DNA from: Coprinopsis marcescibilis
Taxonomy: Eukaryota > Basidiomycota > Agaricomycetes > Agaricales > Psathyrellaceae
Length of the DNA: 64,000 bases
Reading direction: 5' to 3'
Assembly (NCBI GenBank): GCA_004369085.1
Contig: ML210180.1
Location: forward strand, 124,001-188,000
Below, piece after piece: positions 1 through 10,962 of this stretch; the first letter of the stretch is position 1, and each line of letters begins with the position of its first letter. A program made the position numbers and the translations under genes. A model generated the notes under the pieces. The model made no database searches, was not told where the DNA came from, and saw only the letters and a list, made by a program, of their open reading frames with translations.

Positions 1-776
1 ACGTTGGCGGAGAAGCTGTTGGCTCGAGCTGCGCTGCTGGTGAAAGACGGTGAGCGACCCGGGGGTCACTTGGAACCGTTGGGAGAACTCCTTGAACAGC
101 GTATGGAACGCTCCCAGAGACCAACGGATTGCTCTGAACAGCATGTGGGACATCCCCGCAGATCTAGGGCGCAAGTCAGATCATTGTGGTCCTAAAGGCT
201 CAAGGGATATCAAAGAGTCAAAAAGACTCACATGTACATTTCGAACCACCGAGTTGTGATCGAAATTCCACCGGGAACCTACCCCAACCAAGAGTGGTGC
301 TTTTTCAACAATGATTCCCGGATTGGATGTCATGCCGTAGGTCGATGATGCCTTATGTCGCTGAAGGGCGGGTCGGATCCCTTCAAGTTGTCGGCGAAGA
401 AGAAAGGATAGCTTGGAGGCGGGGCTGTCGGCTCCTACGTTGTGGTTTCTTATAGAAGCAGGGTCTCAGGGTCGTCATGCTCGAGGTTCCTACTTTCCCA
501 TGGTGAATGGGTTTTCCCTTCGCCAAATCATAATTTGTTGGCGATCGAGCTAAAAACATATTTGTGGAATGCACAAAAAAAACTCGTAAATTGGACGCAC
601 CCAGCCCGATTGGCATCTTGAATGTATTTAGCCCTTGCCTCGTTGCAGATTCCTTTCCTAATCGCCCGAATAGTAGAGACTAACTGTCTCTACTAGTACT
701 AGGCCAGGAACTCGGGACATTCCGCCATGGCCTCATGGTACTAGTCCGACAGCGACAGCGCCGAGAATCACATTTG
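1..776. other. No supported gene (accessory DNA)
   Basis: Only short open frames occur on both strands and none shows a recognisable motif, codon bias or plausible splice pattern. The stretch ends at the first miniature inverted-repeat element. I see nothing else in it. Confidence 0.5.
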
Positions 777-928
777 TACAGTCAAACCTGTCATAACCCA
801 TACTATCTGAGATATGCCATGATCAATATCCCAGAGCTTTGGAGGTCCACCAAGTCCAGATTTCACTGACAAAGCCGACCTGTAACCATACTTTTTCCGT
901 CTACGGAGGGGGTATGGGTTTGGCTGTA
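777..928. mobile_element. Diverged pogo/Fot1-like MITE
   Basis: The left end reads TACAGTCAAACC and then contains AACCCATAC. The right end is GTATGGGTTTGGCTGTA. These are imperfect inverted termini flanked by TA, like the cleaner copies at 4331-4492 and 15483-15604. There is no coding capacity in about 150 bp, so this would be a non-autonomous element. TA target duplication and CAGT-type ends are known for Tc1/mariner-pogo (Fot1) elements; the family assignment is inference. Confidence 0.55.
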
Positions 929-1319
929 TTCGGGAACGTTAGTACGATGTAGTTAGTAGCTACTACTAAGCACCACCGCTACTAGTGAAATTGATATATT
1001 GAAGAATTAGGCCTCAATGAGTCATTTCCCTCAAGGCTGTCGGCGATGATGGCGGGGACTCGACGGTGTCCGCCACTTTCCGGGTTTAGCAGGTTATTCT
1101 CATCGCCAATCTTTACACATTTAGTTCGGTCACCAGAGTGGCCGTTAACATGAAATTCCTCTCTCTGCCTCCCTGCCTCTACTGGTACTCTCCCCTCATG
1201 TCGAAGTTGATCAGCCCTCAGCCCTCGTCTGCATACTTGATGGCCGGTCCCAGCAACCCGTACCCCTATTCTGGCCAGAATCACCAGCTTCACGACATCC
1301 AGGAAGAATCACTCGCCTC

Positions 1320-1540
1320 TCAGGGGTCTGGGCACTGCGTAAAGGTAATGTTCTCGATGACTTCATTCATACCTACCTCACCAACATACACGTAGCGTAA
1401 ACCGTCGATTATCTCCTTGATTTCTTCTATGCAAACATCAGCAACGAATGAGTGTTTGAAAAAGAAATCTAGGAAGAGAAGGGCCTCCTGTAAACGGAAT
1501 ACATCGGTAACCACCGATGGCTGTTTAGATTCCGTTCGGG
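1320..1540 (-). pseudogene. Coding-like fragment, minus strand
   Basis: The minus strand has an open frame whose last 70 residues look like real protein: alternating hydrophobic and acidic residues, for example EIKEIIDGLRYVYVGEVG, ending in a stop at 1320. The upstream part of the same frame is arginine/serine-rich noise, so the fragment has no visible start. It abuts a plus-strand coding-like stretch. I read it as an exon or gene relic of unknown family. Confidence 0.3.
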
Positions 1541-1981
1541 TGATGAAGCACGATCTGCTGGGCATTAGGCGCTCATGCAACTCATCTGCAAATTCCCTGT
1601 CCGCCCTTCTCGCCCATTGCCACAAAGAATCAGATTGTGGCAAACATGTAGAGATTTCGGATCTCGAGCTCCTGGTCGATGAAGAAACTGGCCGTCTCGC
1701 CATGCGCGACATCGATCTGGTGCGCATCTACATCGCCGACCATTCGAAACTCTCGTCATTATACATAGCCGGAGTCAATGATCCCAGCTTACCTGATCGA
1801 CTTAAGAAGCAGGAGGACCTTATTCTGGATCTCCTGGAGTTCTTGCGGGAAGAGAATGATAGGACAGTTGCAGCTGCTCGGATCCAAGCATACATTCTTT
1901 CCGTTGGTAAGGAGATATTTGGTTCTTTTACGTCTTTTGCGCTAACCATCAAGGATTTGTCCAGGTATCTCGCGCTCCTAA
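1528..1981 (+). CDS. Possible small uncharacterised protein
   Basis: An open frame with a protein-like, charged helical composition (for example RLKKQEDLILDLLEFLREEN) runs from about 1640 to 1908. It is followed by a textbook intron with a GTAAGG donor near 1909, GCTAAC branch and TCCAG acceptor at 1964. After splicing it ends in GISRS and TAA at 1981. The ATG near 1542 is the most upstream useful start, but the N-terminal part is not convincing. I do not recognise the family. It may be a gene fragment, since a different coding-looking stretch lies on the minus strand just to its left (1320-1540). Confidence 0.35.
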
Positions 1982-2375
1982 AATTAGCGAAACCTTTTCT
2001 GTCGACCCCAACCCCAGTCTTTTACTCGTCGCTTCCTTCGTCTCGCTTTCGTACAACGCTTCGTGAAGATACCCGGCTTCTGTGCCACTATATATTTTGC
2101 CACCTCGAGTCCTTGTCCATTTAGCTCATCTTCGTTCAGACTGCCTCTCTTGACGCTCTTTACTACTATGTGACCAGTGAAAGATACACGTAATAATATA
2201 CATGTGCTGTGTGAATGTGCGAATAAAGCAGGCGTATGCGTTTGCGGTGACACCGGAATTTACCCTCGAACTCTGAAATATTCTACCAGCATAATGCATT
2301 TACTAACGTTCACTGGTTTGTCCTTGTCAATTGTATAGTATTTGTGGTTTCCTACTACTAACAAGTATTATTAGT

Positions 2376-4062
2376 CTAAGTACTGCGTGCTTCGAGTTCT
2401 TGCTCTGATTCGTCTTCAACCTCCGATTCGTCCGAGTCGTCATTATTTGGATCACTGCTCTCAACGACACTGGTACCTGCTTGTGCTGCGCGTGCAGCTT
2501 TTTTCGCCCGTGCAGCTTCGATAGCATCGATAACGGAGGGGAAGCTGTCAATGACCGCTTTCTTCTTCTTTTTGTCTTGGTGGTACTCCGGGAAGATCTC
2601 GCTGAGCCCCGTTACTGTCAGTTCGATTGATCATTGTCGCAGATGTACTATCACTCACCGGTTCCACCACTTCAATAGGCGGGCAACTTCCCAGTGTTCT
2701 GAGGGGCGGTTTAAAATCTCCATTACAGACTCATAAAATGTTTCAGAGTCAAACAAAACCTCGCGTTGGGAGAAGGTTGGATGTGAAGAGATCCCAAAGC
2801 GAATCTGAAAGTCGAGGTGTAAAAAGCGGCTGTCTGACAGCCGGGAACCTCTCACCTGGGTTGCCACATACGCAACTGACGATTTAGTCACCTCAGTCAT
2901 CTGGTGATTCTCAGCGTTACTTGATCTTGTAGCCGTTCTGGCACTCTTCTCAACTGACGTCGGAGAGGTAAATATGTGCTTGAACCCCTGTGGTCAACGG
3001 CAGTTAGTGGGCTGCTCAGTTCCAGCCAGGCTGCATGGAGAGTCTGACCTTGACAAGGATTCGACTTCTGAATAATCCTTTCCAGGGTTTGTCTGCATTG
3101 TACTTGTAGTCTTCGTACACGAACAAAGGCCAATAGTTTCCTTCGATGATGCAAGCTCCAGATCTGAGGGCCTCTTGTTGCCTGGACCGATTTAATCGTG
3201 AGTTTCCGAAATAGGTGCTCTGTGAAACACATCGACTTACGCAGCGTTGTCCCAATCGAATCCAGCTGGTGCGAGAAGCTTCCCTGTCCAGTGATGCAGG
3301 TACCCGTGCAGGTTCTTTGGGACATTGTTCCCAAGAGGCGGAGAGAGAGGTTCGCCATTTGGAGTCACCCAGTCCATGACATTTGACTTTATGGTCTTGG
3401 TGTCGTCGGCTCTGGCGTTACTAGCTCCCTTTGCGATCTAGAAACCGCGACATTATGTGAAAGGCCTCACTTTATTCTAAAGGGCTAAATTCTTACCAAG
3501 TCAGCGCAGAAACTCTCATGTTCTTGCGACTGAGAAAGCAATCGCTCCTCAAGGTCAGGCATGAGTTTGACCATGGCTTTGTATATTTCATGTTCGGATT
3601 TCTCTCTAAATTATGGCTTGTCATCAGAAGGCAGATAGTTGACAGTTGAACGTTGAACGGGTCTTACTTTGGGTTCAAAGACGATTCGAGCAGCTGGCCT
3701 GTTTGGATAAGCATGGACCGGGCAAGCCCATCCTGGATGACGTTGCGAATATTACAGAAAGGATGAACCGTCCTCATGAAGTGACGACCACGGAGGGTCA
3801 AGGGGTCTGTTCCGGCGCGACAACTAGTAGTAAATGCAACAAAGGTGAGCTTCTAACTTGACCAAGCACTCCTAATATCAGCAACGCACGTTCGTTTTCT
3901 GGGTGCAGATGAAAGGTTATCGCTTAGGTCTCTTGGGCGACGTACCCCAATTACTTGCTGAGGCTGGTGAAGACGAGTTTGAGCCAAAGCATAGGCTTGA
4001 GCAATGGCTTGGGCGCTTGTGATTGTGACAGGTACATTCTCGTTGCCGGTCGTCGAAGGCAT
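2376..4062 (-). CDS. DUF6698 domain protein
   Basis: This is a multi-exon gene starting at ATG 4062 (MPSTTGNENVPVTITSAQAI) and ending at TAG 2376. Its pieces match the DUF6698 family known from Agaricomycetes. They run in order: a tryptophan-rich stretch around 3250-3390 (WVTPNGEPLSP, then HHWTGKLLAPAGFDWDN), a central block near 3060-3180 (ALRSGA...YWPLFVYEDYKY...PWKGLFRS), and a late block at 2655-2900 (MTEVTKSSVAYVATQV, ending LLKWWNR). The tail is acidic (2380-2560). The biochemical function of this family is unknown. A decayed copy of its N-terminus lies at 13620-13870. Nothing in this copy looks broken, although I did not verify every splice site. Confidence 0.8.
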
Positions 4063-4254
4063 CAGAGACGAAACTATGGGATAGAAAGAATCGAGGGATA
4101 ATAAATTTGGGGTGTCAAGCTTTGATGGGAGTCAATCGTGGCTAGTACTATTTGAAGAGTTGATGAAAGTCTTTGGTCCGAGTGTATTACTTTGGCGTGA
4201 AGTGCGCCGCGATCACAATGAAACCATGGTCTTCGCCCAGCGGTGCACTCCCTG

Positions 4255-4300
4255 AGGATGCGATGAAGATGCGATGAGAATGCGATGTGGATGCGATGAT
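4255..4300. repeat. Short tandem repeat, 12-bp GATGCGATGA unit
   Basis: Four imperfect copies of a unit of about 12 bp containing GATGCGATG follow each other just left of the inverted-repeat element at 4331. No gene covers them. This is probably a simple replication-slippage repeat. Confidence 0.7.
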
Positions 4301-4330
4301 CACAGTAGGCGCAGTACTACTAGTACTCTG

Positions 4331-4492
4331 TACAGTCAACACCGTGGTAACCCATACCCCCCATAACCCATACCTCTGGACATCCACCGAACTGTAAAAT
4401 CCCCGCCAAATCGACCCATCATAACCCATAACCCGCAGTAGCCCATACTTTGGCGTCCACCGGGCGTATGGGTTACCGCGCTGTTGACTGTA
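4331..4492. mobile_element. Complete pogo/Fot1-like MITE
   Basis: The element is about 158 bp, bounded by TA on both sides. The left terminus is CAGTCAACACCGTGGTAACC; the right terminus is its near-perfect inverse (GGTTACCGCGCTGTTGACTG). AACCCATA motifs recur inside. There is no open frame for a transposase. TA target sites and CAGT-starting inverted repeats fit a non-autonomous Tc1/mariner-pogo (Fot1-like) element. A truncated inverse copy sits at 15483-15604 and a diverged relative at 777-928. Confidence 0.8.
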
Positions 4493-5383
4493 CTAAGATC
4501 TAGTTCTAATTAACCGCCCCTGCCGGCAGGATCCAGCGATCTGTCTATGTTCACCGCATTTGGCAACATCATACTCAATCATCATATGTACTACTAGTTG
4601 TCGTAGGCAGTGACAAGGTTTCATGATCATCACGGTAATTAGTAATGACGGGTAACGACATAGTCGACTGGCTCCGCGGTGTCAGTAGCATACGCCACGT
4701 TTGAATCAGAAAAGAAAGTGCCCTCTCCGAAGACTTACCAGTGTCATACAAGGGATCTATGTATCTAAGATTCTTCATGCTGCCAGGAACCACTGGCAAT
4801 ACCACCAACTTCAAGTTGAACTGCAGTGGAGTTCGCCGTGGGTACTGGTAACTTGTAGATCTAGTATGACTCATCATTCAATCCGGTCATGGTGAGACAG
4901 CGCCTATTACCGACGCGGAAATGATGCGAGCATTTGAATTTTGGGAACTCGGACACAATTGTGGAACATACTAATTCACCCAAACGGCTCAAACCCAATC
5001 GGAACAACTGGCAAGCACGACCATTGAGAGAGAGCGGTTCTTCCCATCCCGCTATCGTGCTATCCCAAATTCAAATTTAGTCTGTCGATTGAGTCCCCGA
5101 CACTGGTCTGACGGGTGGCCTGGGACGAGAACGTGAAAATTCATACTGTGGAGTTTTTAGTGATGTCGTACATAATCATTAATACTCGTAACTTATGCAA
5201 AGTCGTAGTACGACACCCCCAGCAACGGCCCCATAGTAATCATCATCGACGCCGGCGGGACTTGGACCAAGTGCTACTTGTCAGAAAATACTGTTAGTGA
5301 CATTCAGCCAGGATATTGATATTTGCAAGATATGTAAGGAAGCAATATATATAACAACGGGCAGTGCAAGGGCAGTTAGGAAC
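4493..5383. other. No supported gene
   Basis: Short frames only on both strands, and none with a recognisable domain. I see no further repeat copy or structured RNA. Confidence 0.5.
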
Positions 5384-5386
5384 CTA

Positions 5387-6340
5387 TCAGGCGACATCAC
5401 GCTCCGACTCATTGGTATTAGTATCATAATCAATTACCATGTCCGCGTTGATATCAAAGAGCTCAGCACGTTCAATGCTTGCTTTGGACTTAGACAAGGA
5501 ATCCAGGGACTCAACCACCTTCTCTCCGAGTCTGTTGTCCCATTCCCTGGCCTGCAAACCGGGAATCTTGTCCCTTAAATCGAAGTTCCGTCGTTCTACT
5601 CCGTTCTGGACGTCCATGGCTACAATCCTGCTTCTCAGAGGTCGGCGAATCAGTCTCTTCATGTACGCATGGATCGTTTTGGCCCTTCCGCTACTGATAC
5701 CAGGACTGTAAGTCCATGTGGCGTGGCTAGTAGTAGTGTAGGGGCCTTTGTTATCTAATGACTCAGACTTGCTGCTGGGTCCAGAGATTGTACTATCTAG
5801 TACTAATACAACCTGAGCGTTGAGATAAAGACAACATGGAAGAACCCGTACCTTGTGGACCTGGAACCTGGTCAAATTCGCAGATTGGGGGTTCATGGTG
5901 AAACAAGAGAGCCTTGGGCTGGTGGTCCAAACTTACGACAAAGTTGTAAGACCGTGACGCTTTATGCAGGGAAATATGATGCTCACCTTCGGTAAGGGAA
6001 GCGCTCATGTTTTGAGGGGTGATACGAGGTCTTCCATTGATACTTGACCATTTCTTATAGCTCGAAACTGTGGATAGGTGGTCTGTGCTGCTGCTGCGCC
6101 TGACGCGTCCGCGCTCAATGACGGCAACTCTTCAAGTTGATACTGAAACAAGTTTGAGAGTAAGAAGCGCACAGCCTGAGTGTCACAGTCACGGTGGCGC
6201 CAGTAGTGACATCGCATCATCACAGGCAGAGTCAAAGCGCGGCCAAACATGGCAAACGCAGGCCCGAAGCGACTTTCTTGAAGGGTGTTGCCAGCTTGAG
6301 CCTTAGGCGTTTGCATCGATTTGCTCAACTTTCCTTCCAT
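5387..6340 (-). CDS. Uncharacterised multi-exon protein
   Basis: The likely start is ATG 6340 (MEGKLSKSMQTPKAQAGNTL). Later exons appear to read SYKKWSSINGRPRITPQNM (about 6005-6065) and, after one or two introns, a long last exon (about 5790 down to 5387). The last exon begins SSKSESLDNKGPY and ends in an acidic tail (NTNESERDVA). The basic stretch KRLIRRPLRSRI and the acidic C-terminus suggest a soluble protein. No membrane span, signal peptide or known catalytic motif is seen. Introns have GTGAGC and GTACGG donors. I do not recognise the family. Confidence 0.5.
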
Positions 6341-6629
6341 TCACGTCCTACACGCTCTAGTTAGCTACTGAAGAGAACCACCTCCGCGCTTTAAGTGTAT
6401 GGTGACAAGCGACGCGAACCACAAGTCCACGACAGAGGAAAGAACACACACTACGGCGTAAGTTCAAGTTAGGCTGCATAGCCCACGGTGCACAGGGCGG
6501 GCACAGTAGTACCGCGTAAAGATCATCCAGCAGCGCTCCCAGTCAACCTTAACAATCATGTTTATGTTTATTCAGGTAATCCGATACGGCGACGGGCCAG
6601 TTCTATAATGACAGTCCCTCGATATAAGG

Positions 6630-7771
6630 ATGATGGTGTTTCGATTGTCAATTGTCAACCACCCCAACTTCCCTGCTCTCCCTTACTCCTTTCCTGCTCA
6701 TCGCTGTTCTCATATTTCCTTCAACACGATGTGTTTACACCGCAAGAACCCCCCCACCACCCTTGATCGTCTTCGTAGTGTCAAAGCCATGCTAAAGGTT
6801 CTTACCAATAATGCACAAGTTGTACTAAGCGGTAGCGATGTGGTCGCTGTCATACACTACAATGCCAAGACTGACGCTCTGGGTCCTTGGTACTGGTATG
6901 TAAAAGGGAACCAGCTGATGATTTGCCTCCTCGACTTACACGTTGGCTAGGCCTCGCGATCCCATTACTTTGGAACTGATACCTCTTGAAAAATTGGAGG
7001 AATTACACCTAGACAATGTTTCATTCAAATTCCCTTGCTGCATATGTGCCTACGTCGACGACAATTGCTACACCGAATGCACACTGCGTGTGATCAACGT
7101 TGTATCATCGCCGCGGTCCCCCGACCTTCGCAGAGGTTATGTGTTCGAATGCGCTAACCGACGCTGCGGATACTCATGCAAGTATTGTCGGATGTTGTCC
7201 CTGTTTCAACAAATGACATTCTTCTTCAGTCTCTGCGGACAGTATATTTACTGGCAATGGCAAAGATAGTATTCTTGCGCAGGTGTATCCTCAAAACGGT
7301 AATGTTTGTGTTTCTGTGCATTAGTGGCCCTATTCACAATCGGTTTCAAGGCCGGCCACACAAACTCGAGGGATCCGAAGATCCCCGGGAAACGAAGCGG
7401 GATGTCCGACAATTCATCAAATCAAAGCGAGTTCTTCGCAGAACCCAAAGTAAAGCTTCCCCGCTACCAGACCACATTTTGGCTGACAACTTGCTCATCT
7501 ATAAGTGTTTGAGGAAGCAAATACCAGTGACGCTAAATCTCTCCTCTTTCCCCACTCCCGAACTGGGAAGCGGTCTCGCTCTCGCTCACCAGCTCATATC
7601 AAGCCTCCGGTCATTCTCAAAGAATTGATGACTATCGTAGAGAACTCAAATTCCAACATACAACACAGACGAAAACGCTCTAAAAAGAATCATGTCCCCG
7701 ACATCCTACTCTCCGATGAGGACCTCCCCGATTTGACGGACATCTTGAGGTCTGTGCCAAGGCAAAATTGA
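6630..7771 (+). CDS. Uncharacterised cysteine-rich protein
   Basis: The probable start is ATG 6630 (MMVFRLSIVNHPNFPALPYS). The first exon ends at GPWYW, and a clean intron (GTATGT..GGCTAG, about 6898-6952) joins it to PRDPITLELIPLEKLEEL. A cysteine-rich segment follows (CCICAYVDDNCYTEC, then CANRRCGYSC around 7040-7175), which resembles a structural zinc-binding fold. The middle (7180-7500) has several short introns that I could not fix. The last exon, from about 7503, is basic and serine/arginine-rich (GKRSRSRSPAHIKPP) with KKNHVPDILLSDEDLPDL near the end and TGA at 7771. No known family is recognised. The basic and Cys-rich make-up would fit a nuclear protein, but that is inference. Confidence 0.5.
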
Positions 7772-8164
7772 ATTAGCTTCCGTCCAAGCTGCTTTGGAAT
7801 GCTCTAACCCCAGAGACTTGATAGACATTGTTCTGGTATTTCAATCGATGGTCAAACTACATGACATGTACTAGTCTGTATCCTAACGAGTTTGTAGTAG
7901 TAAACTTCTTTTGGTTCTGATACTTCAATGATAATGAATCGATCTTTTCTAGTAGCTTCTTGGGTTTTTGCATCTGCTCGAGCAGGCTCGGGCCTCGGAT
8001 TTAGATAGATATCTTATCTTGTCATCGCCCAGTGATTGATGATCGTTGATCATTCAAGTCACGGTTGTAGCGTGACCAAGCACCGTTGAAGGTTCTCGTC
8101 ATCTCGCCCGCTTTTAATCCATTTTCGAATGCATCCCTATTTTATCTTTCTTTAAACTCAGAAC

Positions 8165-9514
8165 ATGTTCGCTCAACCTAATCATTATAATACGGCGCTG
8201 TGCCGGATATATCCAACTCGCGACAGTTTTCCAACTGTGAAACCGAAAGAAACTGTGCTTGGGTCGGCGCCAGTCGAGAAACAGGTATGCCTCATCATTC
8301 TTCTTCCTACAATGGCTACCATATCAAAGAGAATCTGACTGAAACTCGTGGCCAGCTTCTTCGAGCTTTCTGCAAGCTTACCGAGAGGGATGACCCCCTC
8401 CCATCTAGAACTCATTGTATACCTCAAAACGACATACAGCACTACTACGAATCTTGCACTGAACTCCCTACTAGTTGGACCCAGCTTGACTCCTCCGACC
8501 TCGTGGCATCTCTACTATCTTCCATTCTTGATCCTTCCCACAGCCCGGATGGGACATTGGCAGATTCTTCCTATGGGTTTCCATATACAAGCAACCCAGA
8601 TTCACCATCCCAACGCTCAATACTCTCGCCCCCATTCCCAGTATCACCACTTTCACCCCCGGTTACGCCAGCCGCTCAACCTCTTGCATCACCATTATCT
8701 CATTCCACTGCAGGTCAAAATATTTGCAGACCGTCGCCGCCTTTCTATGCACCAAACGCTCCCGTGTTTGACTTTCAACTACTACCATCGGTGGTATCAC
8801 CTGATAACGTCGGCGAGACCCAGTCTGGCCTCCGGATTCAAGTTGCCGGAAACCCTAATCGGGAGGAAGGTCCACTTGCGAAGGGCACTGTTGTTAGTAC
8901 TCTTACCCACTCTCATCTCCATTCATTCCAGCAGCAGAAGGGGTCCATCGCAGCAAACGTACCGTTTACAGAAACAGATCTACCACATCATCCAACCCAT
9001 GTTCATAGGGGTGTTCAGACCGGCAGCCCAGCACCAGAGAGCCCGGAACCCAGCTCGGATGAGTCCAGCGAGAGCGCCACCAAAGAGGAGACGGCGAAGA
9101 CCATCATTCTATGGGCATGCGAATTCTGTCGTAAAAGGAAGAAAGCATGCAGGCCCGCGGGCGAAGGGGATGAAGCATGCAAGTGAGGTACTTTGAGAAT
9201 CCTCAATTGACTCGTTACTGACGCTCCCTCCAGAAATTGTCGGCGACGATCTCTTACATGCGTGAAACCGTTCGGCTCAGTACTGGCTGATCCAAGGAAA
9301 CGATCGAAGCTAAACCCCATTCAAGTTACTAACTTGAGCATCTCAAGGAAAGGTCCCATTGACCTTGCTTGTAAATTCTGTCGCCAGCGAAAGATTGCAT
9401 GTGCGGTTACCACAAAAGGGCAGACATGCAAGTGAGTTTTGTTGTTCTTTGCCATCGCGCCGCCTTCCTATCAGTGTTAATTCTTGAACATTCAACAGTG
9501 AGTGCTTACGATGA
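8165..9514 (+). CDS. Tandem Zn(II)2Cys6 regulator, cut by TGA
   Basis: This is a fungal-type transcription factor. The model has exons 8165-8284, 8356-9182, 9234-9431 and 9499-9514, about 386 residues. The start could instead be ATG 8200. The long N-terminus is Ser/Pro-rich. A complete Zn2Cys6 cluster lies at about residues 295-325: C-x2-C-x6-C-x9-C-x2-C-x6-C with a basic stretch RKRKKA. A second cluster begins at about residue 362 (C-x2-C-x6-C-x8-C-x2-C). It loses its sixth cysteine because TGA at 9512-9514 replaces what is arginine in the first cluster. Each cluster is interrupted by an intron at exactly the same place and phase, directly after TGC-AA, so the domain was duplicated with its intron. 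After the stop the same frame continues for 24 codons (DLTCEFPSRSYRGIRPTRKS) to TAG 9589. Zn2Cys6 proteins bind CGG-type DNA sites. No fungal-specific TF middle-homology domain is visible. Confidence 0.75.
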
Positions 9515-9589
9515 GACCTTACTTGCGAATTTCCTTCTCGAAGTTACCGAGGCATCAGACCAACAAGAAAGAGCGGAGATGTGACATAG

Positions 9590-9985
9590 AAGGCGGTTCT
9601 ACCGTCACTGCTCAAAATTACTTTTTCAGCTAACATGCACTGATTTCGTTAAAATGTTTTGATTGGAATCGCATCCTTGCTTTGAGACCAACGCCCATAA
9701 TCTTCAGAAAATTGGCGTAGAATAAACACACCGACAGTAGAAGGGCGAGACGAGTAGTCATTGTTCTGTGGCGGTGCAACCGTCCACTGCTATGTCACAA
9801 ATATTAATCATTATAATGCCCAGTCACCTCTTTCGGACAATCATCCACCTTGTCTATCGGCAGGACCTATTGAATCACTCTCTACTAGTCTACCCATAGG
9901 CAACTTCAGCCTCTCCCGGAGTCGTTGGCCCAGGAGGCCAGATTCAAACGTCTGTCTGCCATCCATCCAACATCGCTTTCAACAC
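9590..9985. other. No supported gene
   Basis: This is the 3' flank of the zinc-cluster gene followed by unremarkable sequence. Nothing recognised. Confidence 0.5.
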
Positions 9986-9989
9986 ACAC

Positions 9990-10620
9990 TTACATCCCAA
10001 CAAACCACACCAGCCCTATTTGCTATACAGGTCATACCTACCTCAGCAGCAACCAGGACACGTCCCGACCTTTACTTGTCTCTCGCCTTTAAGTCTCTTT
10101 CGTGCACTTGGGAAGTTAGGAGGCATCCTAAACGGGCATACTCTGGCTCCCAGCCTGGAATCTGAAACAACATTAGGGGAGGGTCGTCGGACAAGGAGGA
10201 CAGTGAAGTGGAAGCTACTTGAGTGCCAGCTACCTGTCAAACAGTAGAAGTGGAGGGTCGAGCCATGCTGCCAGCGAGTTCGGGGAGTGGAAGCTATGTA
10301 TCGCGGGGTGCCAGCTCATTCTCGGGCAGCATTCCAAGTCTTGACGGCCGCAGTGGATCGGGAACGAGGACTAGCTGAAGTTATTCGGGGTTTCAGATGG
10401 GGTGTACAGTGGAAGCTACAGCGGTAGTGGAACCGCAAGCTATTCCGCCAGCGAGACTCCAAGCTACAGCGAAACTCCAAGCTACAGCGAAACTCCAAGC
10501 TACAGCGAAACTCCAAGCTACAACGAAACATATACTGGAGACTCGTCGAGTGATACGATACGTTGATGCAGGGATAAAGGAGGTACATTATTAGATGGAT
10601 CCAGTGGTCTTCGTACTTCA
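9990..10620 (+). pseudogene. Decayed Ser-rich repeat protein
   Basis: Coding-like pieces in shifting frames include LSLFRALGKLGGILNGHT near 10090, SGSGSYVSRGASSFSGSIPS near 10270, and SGSYSGSGTASYSASETPSY near 10400-10460. Stops and frame changes interrupt them. The last piece contains four copies of SETPSY encoded by an 18-bp tandem repeat. It could be the N-terminal part of the proline-rich/coiled-coil relic that follows. No intact frame or start is found. Confidence 0.45.
10450..10521. repeat. 18-bp coding tandem repeat (SETPSY)
   Basis: Four head-to-tail copies of AGCGAAACTCCAAGCTAC, the first with one change (GAGACT). They encode Ser-Glu-Thr-Pro-Ser-Tyr in frame. A partly diverged fifth copy (AACGAAAC) follows. 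The unit length is a multiple of three, so the repeat once grew under reading-frame constraint. Confidence 0.85.
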
Positions 10621-10962
10621 CTGCACGACAATTCACCCCTGATAATGACCGAGACAGAGGCCACCGGAACCCCATCCAAGTTTCTTTCCGTACCTCTCCC
10701 GACCAAAACGATTCAACCCATGACCAACTACGAAGGGTTTAAGCTGCAGGCACAAAGCGAAGATGGGTTGACTATTCTGGTCGCAGGCGTTTGTACAATG
10801 TCACTTTGGCAGCCTAAGGAGCAGAGGATTTGCGAAAACAGGACATGAAGAGGACCGCGATCGACTATTCTTAGTCTTGGAACAAGCCTGAGAGACCAAC
10901 CGAAATAAAGAAGAATGCGCACCCCACGAAGCAATTTTCTTCTCTAGGAGATTGGTACTTCG

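Noticed and set aside
8348..9196. 282-codon alternative plus-strand frame
   Set aside because: It overlaps the zinc-cluster gene in another frame. Only the chosen frame carries the Zn2Cys6 motif and consistent splice sites.
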